Part shown: one piece after another, positions 56,558-64,000 of the stretch
How the letters are laid out: the number at the start of each line of letters is the position of its first letter
Position numbering within the stretch: position 1 is the stretch's first letter
Assembly: GCA_963921825.1 (NCBI GenBank)
Contig: OY997592.1
Location: 34,342,252-34,406,251 of the forward strand
Length of the DNA: 64,000 nucleotides
Source: Erodium maritimum
Lineage: Eukaryota > Streptophyta > Magnoliopsida > Geraniales > Geraniaceae
Direction: 5' to 3'
Notes under the pieces: model-generated
Seen by the model: the letters and a program-made list of their open reading frames with translations, nothing else
Database searches by the model: none
What the model was told of the DNA's origin: nothing
Program-made: the position numbers and the translations under genes

Positions 56558-56878
56558 GTACAAACCCCCCCTTATTGTGCAAACTACGAACCCATGAGAG
56601 CCATAGGATCCTCCCAAAGTGATGTCAGCAGAGCGCACCAGATGCTGACACGTGGACAATATATATATAAAACACCGCACCTTATTGTGTAAACTACGAA
56701 CTCACCAGGCGCTGACACGTGGCGCGTAGAGTGCTAATAGTTTGGACGCACAGTGCTAATAGTCCCAAACTATTAGCACCGTGCTGCGCAAACTATCAGC
56801 ACTGTGCGCGCCACGTGTCAGCACCTGATGAGTTCGTAGTTTACACAATAAGGGTAGTTTTTACTGGATAGCTACCCT
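56553..56878. mobile_element. TA-embedded MITE B pair (one partial, one palindromic)
   Basis: The first part (56553-56660) opens TCAGGTACAAACCC, CCTTATTGTGCAAACTACGA. After a short (TA)4 a second copy begins with CCTTATTGTGTAAACTACGA (about 56669) and runs to 56878, where the minus strand again reads TATAGGGTAGCTATCCAGTA and TTATTGTGTAAACTACGAAC. The second copy is a near-palindrome with GCTGACACGTGGCGCG in both arms. From 56897 to 57382 the DNA is AT-rich and I see nothing in it. Confidence 0.6.
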
Positions 56879-57382
56879 ATATATATATATATATATGAGA
56901 AAAAGGAGAAATTGGGTACACAATTCTAATAGTTTTTTATTTAGTGAAAAAAATATTCTTTTTATATATGGGACAATTAGTCCTATGTTTATTTACTACT
57001 AGAGGGAAGCTCAAATTCTTCTGAAAGTTCTATTCAAGGAACCGATTAATACATTTAAATAAGAAATTCATTACTTGATTTTGTTATGTACTCACTTATT
57101 TTGTATTTTGGAATGTATGTTTAGTTAAACCAGACAAGTACTTACATTTTGAAATAAATCTTTTGTGTTAATTCCAATCTACATAAACTATTCTTAAACT
57201 ATTTGAACTAAGAAATGTATAATTATTAAAATGCTTTGTTTACTAATGCAATAATTGAAATGTGAGTTGATAAGCCAACTATTAAGTTTTTTTATTACTT
57301 ATTTTGTTTATCCTAATCAATAAATACAATACAATTAACATCGCACGTATAAATATCTGATAAGACAAAAGGAAACCCCCCT

Positions 57383-59460
57383 CTCTCCCTGTCGATAGCA
57401 ACTCTAAACCTAATCCTAAGACTGTGCTCCCGAATCTCTGCCTACTTCGAGCAACGTGTTGACCCAATCCACAAGGAAGATCTTCCTGTCATGGTTGCGC
57501 CGTAACCGGTGTCTGCCCCTACAACAAACCTACCCCTACACCTGTCACGCCAACCGCCTGCATCACCAAAGTGATGTTAGGTGTCCGTCCTCCATGTCCT
57601 TCGCATGCTCTGGTGAGGCCTTTAAAAGCGAGGCGGAAGAAGAAGCCACAACACCTACCGGTGACTTCTCCATCGCAGGCTATATCGCATGCTCCGCCGA
57701 CATTAATGATACCCCCGCGGTCTATGACGATGGTGGCTTATGATCCTGGTGCACTATCTCCGACCCAATCGCTGCCGAAGACTCGACGAGGTCGACCTCC
57801 TAAACGGGTGACCAAGGACTCTCCCCAATCGTTCTATCTCCGCATAGGGTTTCCGTGGGGCATCAGATACTGGCTGGAGATACAACCTGGTCCTCGATGG
57901 TTGGGACTGCCACCCTTCCGAATATGGATCGCATCCCTGTCATCCCTACCATCCCAATGCCCCGATTTCTGCTTCACTGGAAGGAGTCCTAACTCCCGAC
58001 GCTGCAGCGCGGGACGGGATCATGCCACCTCCTCCGCCCCTTCGACCACCACCTCGCCTGCTTAAGTCGGCTAACCTTGACTCTCCAATCCGGGAACTCC
58101 AAGAAAGTCTGTCGAGATGCTCATTGGGCTATGAGGAACCCTTGGAGATCACCATCACTGATGCAGTGATTGACCCGACCGCTTTGTCCCGTCAACAATT
58201 TGGGATGATTGGTTGCCTCCTCATTGATCGCCAACCCTAGAAAGATAATATATTCTGGATCTTCACGGAGGGATGGGGCGCTTCGGCAGTATATCTGGTG
58301 ATCAAAGACATCACACTTGGTGTTTTAGGTTTCTATTTTGCGCAGAGTGAGGATCGGGTTTGGGTTCGCCTGCGTGAATGTTGGTGCTTTGACGGGCAAC
58401 CGTTGATGTTGGCAGAGACCGACCCGTTCATGCAGGACCTCCCGGCGTTGGATCGCCTTCAACTCTAGGTTCACGCGCATGGCCTCCCACCTTGCGTTAG
58501 TACCAAGAAAACGGGAGAGATGATTGGGGCGGCTTTGGGAGCCACGGTGGATGTCCCATGTGATGTGTATGGGCAATGCTTGGGCGGGGCAGTTCGAGTG
58601 CGGTACTGGCATTCATTGGACCGTCCTCTCTATCGCCATCTACATCTCCATTTTCCATAGTTTAAGGACCCGATCACTTGTACCCTCACCTATACAAAAC
58701 TCCCAAGTTTCTATGGGAATTGTGGGCGTATAGGTCATACCCCGCCAGCATGCGGTCGCGAGATGCCGGACATCCATGGTTTTGACAAGTCCATACTGCA
58801 TTATCGGAAGGTGAGGAGGGATAGGGTATACGCCACGGACTGGAAGACATCGGAGTGCGTCCCGCCGGGGTTTGCTCCACTACTACATGACACTGCACCT
58901 AAGCCCACCTCACATCATGGAATGGACCCCACCATGTCCCATAACACCGCACCTAATGGGTATGTTTATGGGCCATTATTAGGGGGACCACCCCAGACTG
59001 GACCATCCTGGACTAGTCAGGTCGGGGAACCCACAACGGTGCCAAGAATGAAGAGGCACTCGGTAGGTGAGCCTCGGGAAGATCAGGCGAGGGTTGGTAA
59101 ACAACCTCGCTAGGCCTAATGACTACACCTGCAGGCTTCAGGGACGGTAGGAAGGGATCCCTGAGACATGCCTGTCCTTCACTCAGTACTAACGATCACA
59201 AATTCGGTTTTACAACAGAAGAAAAAGTGTCCCCTTTGGGGGCCCAGCGGTTCACAAGCCCTATCTTGAGCAGTGTTCGTCAGTCTTTCTTAGTTTTTAT
59301 TTGAGTTCTAGTTTATGTCTTAACTAGTCTTAGTGGCGCCTTATCAGAACGTCCTAGACGTTTAATTTGTCTTAGTGTTAGTTGTTTGACCCGTCATGAC
59401 CCTCAACCATGTATTAGCTCTTTTTAAAAATAATGAAAGTTTATGTTTATTCAAAAAAAA
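57383..59460 (+). mobile_element. LINE ORF1-only retroelement (gag-like, CCHC-type knuckle), degenerate
   Basis: A CT-rich leader is followed by frames encoding an AT-hook-like segment (KTRRGRPPKRVTK, near 57775-57810), a proline run, and then a DUF4283/zf-CCHC_4-type ORF1 (TALSRQQFGMIGCLLIDRQP, VWVRLRECWCFDGQPLMLAE, TKKTGEMIGAALGATVDVPC) ending in a knuckle (YGNCGRIGHTPPACG) and a Pro/Gly tail to 59112. The first Cys of the CCHC pattern is replaced. In-frame TAG codons near 58238, 58467 and 58659 interrupt it. A 3' UTR and poly-A (9 A at about 59452-59460) follow directly, with no endonuclease or RT, so it was copied by another LINE's machinery. Confidence 0.7.
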
Positions 59461-59523
59461 ACCTAATTAAAACTTTTGAATTACACTGTTTCGTCCTGGT
59501 CTCATTATTGAAGCAAAAGGAAA

Positions 59524-60145
59524 TAGGGAGGGAAAAATAACCCGAACCCGACGGGTACCCGACATACCCTACCCTATCGGGTAGGGTATTACCCGTTGAC
59601 CGAGTATATTGACCAGGTACGGGTAGGGTTCGGGTTTGGCCTTACCCGCCCCGAACCCTACCCGATCTTATATATATACGAATAAGTTCACAATTATAAA
59701 CCTAATAATTAGTCAATTACAACTAAAAATTTGTACGGTCATAACTCATAGTTCATAATAACATACAATTCATTTGAGTTTATTGATCATCGAAAAGAAA
59801 AAACTTGAAGATGATTATTTTTGCTTAGATATTACCTGATTTGGAGATTGCTGTATGCTGAGATGCTGAGACTTGAGATGTGGAAAAATTTCTAAAGTTT
59901 CATATTTTTGGCTACTTAAATTTATATGGAATTGTTACTTAGTTGTCAATTTTTGTTGTCTTATAATCCACATGTGATATGAACAAGTCGGATAGGGTAA
60001 TACCCGATCCGAACGGGTAGATATCGGGTAGGGTATTGACTGGGTATTAACCGAGTATGGGTAAGGTACATGTATTGAGAATGAAAATCGGGTATGATAC
60101 GAGTAACACAAAATCCGACCCATACCCTACTCATTGCCATCGCTA
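59524..60145. mobile_element. Non-autonomous hAT element
   Basis: The ends TAGGGAGGGAAA and, on the minus strand at the right, TAGCGATGGCAA are imperfect inverted repeats of the common plant hAT type (TAGGGATGGCAA). Flanks AAAGGAAA and AAAGGGAA form a near-perfect 8-bp target duplication. Inside, both arms are rich in GGGTAGGGTATT / GGGTACCCG elements and the middle is AT-rich. It ends 175 bp before the REIL start codon. Confidence 0.75.
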
Positions 60146-60319
60146 AAAGGGAAAAAGAAGTTTTAAGATGGGCCGACATATCATATGGGTTATTTGGAAG
60201 CCATAAAACTTTTGGGGTTAAGGGGCGGAGTGGGACGACCCGACCAGACAACCACAGACAACCACATTTTCTCCCCACCCTTCCCTTCCCGCACACCCTC
60301 ACCAAACTCTCATTTCGAG
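60146..60319 (+). promoter_or_regulatory. Promoter and 5' UTR of the REIL gene
   Basis: Only 174 bp separate the hAT element from the ATG. The last 60 bp are C/T-rich (TTCTCCCCACCCTTCCC), typical of a plant 5' leader. CATAAAACTTTT near 60205 could serve as a weak TATA element. The core promoter may therefore include hAT sequence. Confidence 0.35.
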
Positions 60320-62759
60320 ATGCCAGGGCTCAGCTGTAACGCTTGCAATACAGAATTCTCTGACGATGCTGAGCAGAGGCTCCATTTCAAGTCCGAATGG
60401 CACCGTTACAATCTCAAGCGCAAGGTTTCCTTTTTCCCCTTCCTTCGATCCTTTGGTTTGATCTGTTTGGTTTTGGGGTTGATTATCGATCTCTTGCTTT
60501 TTCACCGTCGTTTGTTCGTTAAATTTAAGTGTCCACTTGTGTGAGAGACTCTGATTGGAAGTACTATTCGATTTGCTTGAGCAGGCGTTTCCGCTTTTGC
60601 TTTCAAAATTGGATCCTATAGGAATATGAATTTGACTTTTACGAATAAAATGACAGCTAGGTGGTGAAGAGCTCTCAAAGATTAGTTGTAGTAATGGAGA
60701 GTTAGTGTAAATGGCTGATAATGTAGTTTTACATGTCATGTTACATCAACAACTTGAGGAAGCTAAATGGGTGATTGATTTATATTTGGATAGCATCAGT
60801 GGTTTCACACAATTAGAAATTGCTAAGCTTATTGTGTGATCAGAAAAAAAAAGTGTGATGCAAGGCCATTAGGCAATTCCTTTGATTTTTTCATTTCTGA
60901 ATCAAGTTTATTTGAGAAAGGGTTGGCAACTCTTAAGTGCAGATTAATCTGGTAGACATGATAACTAGAAAACATTTAACCATTTGTATATAACTTGGCT
61001 TGTTATTTCGTCTGCTATTGTAATTTTTTTTGTTTAAATTGGGCCACTTGTAACTCCCCAACTAGGAGGTGAACCTTGTCAGTTGGGTGTGGCCCTAGCC
61101 TTTATATGTAGTTATTTATTCTTATATTTTCTCGATGTGGGTTCATACTTCTACGACTATGTTGTCGATTCTTATTATAATCTCTAGAAAATTTGATATG
61201 TGCTTGTATTGAATCTGGTATGATTGAATTGATAATGTGTGCCATTCGGCTTAATATGAATCAGGTAGCTGGGGTTCCAGGAGTCACAGAAGCACTATAT
61301 TTGGTCAGACTATCTGCATCTGATCAGGAGAAAAATAAGTTAAATGAGACCCCCATGCTCTATTGTTGTGGTTTATGTGGAAAAGGGTATAGAAGTTCCA
61401 AGGCTCATGCTCAGCACCTTAATTCACGGGCCCACGTCATGAGGGCTTCTCAAGAAAACAATCCCCAAGAAGAGGGGACAGCAATAGTCCGACCGCTTCC
61501 ACCACGCCGCGTTCAACAGAATCAGCCTTCCCCAGAAAGGGAGTCAGAGGAAGAGAGTGAAGAAAGTGAGTGGGAGGAAGTTGATAAGGAGGAAGACTTG
61601 GTTGTTGCTGCTGCAAAGTGTATGTCAAAGATGTATGTGGATGAGGCTGCCTCTGATGATGATATGGACGATGGTGAAGATGAGGACTTCCAATTGGATC
61701 CTACTAGTTGCTTTATGTGTGATAAACAACATAAAACAATAGATAGATGCATGGTTCACATGCACAAGCATCATGGTTTTTTTATTCCAGATGTTGAGTA
61801 TTTGAAGGATCCAAAAGGCCTTCTTACATATCTAGGCCTCAAGGTAATGAAAATCATGCCCTTTTTTAATTGGATGATATGTTTTATTAAAATATTTATA
61901 ACAGAGATCATATCCATCGTCTCCCTTTGCTGTTTCCAGGTTAAGAGGGATTACCTGTGTTTATACTGCACTGATAGGTGTCATCCTTTCAACAGCTTAG
62001 AAGCAGTTAGAAAGCACATGGAAGCAAAAAGGCATTGCAGAGTACATTATGGTGACGATGATGAAGAGGAGGAAGCAGACTTGGAAGAGTTCTATGATTA
62101 CAGCAGCAGGTTTCTTGCTTTGATTAATAACAGCCCCCTTTTTACTGTTTTTCCTAACTCCACTTATTCAACTTTTATCCCCATTGAGTTCAATATATGT
62201 CAGACCTGATCTACTCTGAGCTTTCTTCCTTGTTACAGTTATGTAAGTGAGGACGGGAAACAATTGGTTGCCGCAGGTGATGTGGGCAACAGTGTGGAAT
62301 TTGGCAGTGATGGATCAGAGCTTACTATAACCAGAACATCTAAGGGTAAAGCATCGACCAGGACGCTTGGGTCCCGGGAATACTTGCGTTATTACCGCCA
62401 AAAACCGTGCCCATCGCCTAATAACCTAGCCATCACTACAGTATTGACCTCAAGGTTGGTTTTCTATTCTTTCTTCTCGGATTATTTGTTACTATATAAT
62501 GCATCACATTTTTGAGGGGGAAAAGAAGCAAATGGTTGGATATTGGGTGTGGATATAATTATGATAAGATCAGAAGTTAACATGAAGTTAAACTGTCAGG
62601 TACCGGAGCATGGGGCTAGCAACTGTACAATCAAGAGAGCAAGTTGTGAGGATGAAGGTTCTGAAGCAGATAAATAGATCTGGCGTGGAGACCATGCGCT
62701 CTAAATTGGGAATGAAGAGTAATGTCATCCGTAACCTGCCCAGCAATTGCACATACTAG
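60320..62759 (+). CDS. REIL: REI1-like cytoplasmic 60S biogenesis factor (C2H2 zinc-finger protein), five exons
   Basis: Exons 60320-60424, 61265-61843, 61940-62109, 62239-62454 and 62600-62759. All junctions are GT-AG and the phases agree, giving 409 residues. Zinc-finger pairs: C6/C9-H22/H28 (CNACNTEF), C70/C73-H86/H92 (CGLCGKGYRSSKAH), C184/C187 with the HMHKHH histidines (CFMCDKQHKTIDRC), and C235/C238-H254/H260 (CLYCTDRC). Acidic stretches lie at residues 127-145 and 165-178. The C-terminus has RYRSMGLATVQSREQVVRMK and GMKSNVIRNLPSN. REI1/ZNF622 proteins, Arabidopsis REIL1 and REIL2, act late in cytoplasmic 60S maturation (release and recycling of biogenesis factors) and support growth in the cold. 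No damage is seen, so this is probably a working gene. The first ATG is in GAGATGCC. Confidence 0.92.
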
Positions 62760-63290
62760 GCACATCTTTGCCATCAAAGACTTCCTGGTTCATCATTCTG
62801 TCAATTATGGTATGAATTGTGGAAGGATCCAATTATGTGAGTTTCAATTAACCTATTATGTTTGGGAGAACCAATATAGTTATCACTTGGGAACTGTTTT
62901 TAACATGTTTGTATAAGGAAATATGTAACAACATTTTAAGGTTGTATAAAACGTTTGGCGCTAGTCGGACGGAAAGGTGTCCTAAGCGTTAGGCGGGGAT
63001 TAATCGGGTTATTATTTTATTACTTTTATTATATATATATATATAAATTTTATATTATACTATATAAAAAATATTAATAATATCAAACTTTAAATATATT
63101 AAAAAACATAAACATTCTTTTAAACTAAAATTATCATACAATTCTTAAAATAAGAGCAACGAGTATGACTATCAACTCAATTGGTATAAGTTAATCATAC
63201 TCAACGGAGTTAAAGTCAGTGTCTATCTACTCACCTTGTAAGCTACATGCGAAATCTCTCGTCTTGAAATCTTTTGCCTGAGAAACCCTA
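62760..63290 (+). other. REIL 3' UTR and AT-rich intergenic DNA
   Basis: T-rich 3' UTR to about 62940, a short GC-rich segment (GGCGCTAGTCGG, GCGTTAGGCGGGGATTAATC) of the kind common in plant MITEs, then AT-rich DNA with a TA tract near 63030. No gene is seen. Confidence 0.4.
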
Positions 63291-63471
63291 GCCTTATGAC
63301 CTCCTCTGTTCTAGCCACCGCTGTCGCCGACAGGTCTGCTTACAATGGACCTGTCTCGTCTCTGCTTGTCCAGGTGCAGCCCTCGATACTTTTACCACCG
63401 CCTCGTCCTTCCTCGGATGTGGTGCCCCTTGCCCGATAAGGAGACGCTGTAAGCCACTCCAACCAGCCAAG

Positions 63472-63903
63472 ATGTCTTCTGCTCTCCATCTCATCTCTCT
63501 TCTCTCTTCTTCGGCAACGGCGGAGGGCTCCTTCTTCATTGGCCAAGCAACCACGGTGATCAAACCTCGTCGGAGTCGGCCAAATAAAACCCTAGGGCTT
63601 GCGTCTCTTGCAAGCAAGCCTAGGGCTCTGCTTCTCCGCCCTCTAACTAATCTAGTGGCCGTAGCGGCTACGGTTAACTCCACTCTACCAAGAGTAGGAA
63701 CGGCTAGGGTTATGATCCCTGAGGCTCTAACTGTAGTCGCTCTTGCGTCTTATGCAAGTAAGCCTAGGGTTCCGCTCCTTCAGTCTACTGTTGTTCCGGT
63801 GAGCGTGGCGGAGAGGGGAGCACCCTTGGATAAGGCACTGGCCCATGAGGTTCCTCCTGGCTTTGCTCTCCTAGTTGTATCTGCTCCTGCTGCGGCACAA
63901 TAA
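63472..63903 (+). CDS. Open frame of 143 aa, no recognised family (doubtful gene)
   Basis: Alanine-, leucine- and valine-rich, with two related segments (LASLASKPRALLLRP and LASYASKPRVPLLQS) that show an internal DNA duplication (CAAGCCTAGGGCT / AAGCCTAGGGTT). A CT-rich AAACCCTAGCC sequence at 63285 begins the region, as at 54030, which suggests a retroelement leader rather than a gene. No motif is recognised. Confidence 0.2.
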   Translation: MSSALHLISLLSSSATAEGSFFIGQATTVIKPRRSRPNKTLGLASLASKPRALLLRPLTNLVAVAATVNSTLPRVGTARVMIPEALTVVALASYASKPRVPLLQSTVVPVSVAERGAPLDKALAHEVPPGFALLVVSAPAAAQ

Positions 63904-63964
63904 GAACAAACTAAAACAAACCGAAATTAACGAAGGATAGATGAAACATGATTTGGAGCATTTT

Positions 63965-64000
63965 AGCTCTAATACCAGATGATATAAGAATGTGGTGGAT
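63965..64000 (-). mobile_element. Primer-binding site and LTR edge of an LTR element leaving the window
   Basis: On the minus strand TGGTATTAGAGCT (63965-63977) resembles the tRNA-Met primer-binding site TGGTATCAGAGCC, and the sequence to its right starts TGATATAAGAATG on the plus strand, as an LTR end would. Only 20 bp of LTR are in the window, so family is unknown. Confidence 0.4.

Noticed and set aside
56429-56692. Frames with YIYIYIYI runs
   Set aside because: Translation of (TA)n microsatellites between MITEs.

Overview
The window is plant nuclear DNA, most likely from a flowering plant (probably a eudicot). The evidence is spliced genes with GT-AG introns, two plant-type host genes, Ty3/gypsy and Ty1/copia elements primed by initiator tRNA-Met, L1-type LINEs, MULE- and hAT-type DNA elements and TA-microsatellite MITEs. 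No rRNA, tRNA gene or CRISPR array was seen. Only two conventional host genes are recognisable; more than three quarters of the window is transposable-element DNA, much of it nested.

Layout. 1-4866: fossil Ty3/gypsy chromovirus-like element (plus strand, runs off the left edge). 4867-5427 and 14776-15180: one block of ~105-bp tandem repeats split by a gag-only gypsy element with 2.9-kb LTRs (5428-14775, minus; target duplication GGTCG). 15474-23383: an unusual cassette with a GC-rich possible terminus, a short dispersed motif around CGCAAAC, three tandem genes for small related helical proteins, an acidic protein pseudogene, and a degenerate FAR1/MULE-type transposase gene. 23392-29954: fossil Ty1/copia element (minus) interrupted by two solo LTRs with clean target duplications.

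30383-51514: an NPH3/BTB family gene whose last intron is 19.5 kb because it holds a foldback MITE and an L1-type LINE, which in turn holds a copia element, which in turn holds a second copia copy. Two frame breaks in the BTB region suggest the gene is decaying. 51515-60145: intergenic, with a MULE-type MITE (9-bp duplication), a 23-copy minisatellite, a row of MITEs separated by (TA)n tracts, a LINE ORF1-only element and a non-autonomous hAT element. 60320-62759: an apparently intact five-exon gene for a REI1-like (REIL) cytoplasmic 60S ribosome biogenesis factor. The right edge carries a probable primer-binding site and the start of another LTR element.

The most interesting candidate system is 15474-23383. 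A FAR1/MULE-type transposase shares one motif-studded DNA environment with a small family of accessory proteins, which recalls VANDAL MULEs with anti-silencing proteins that recognise short dispersed motifs. That parallel is a hypothesis, not a demonstration. All readings were made by eye from the sequence; family names rest on remembered motifs.
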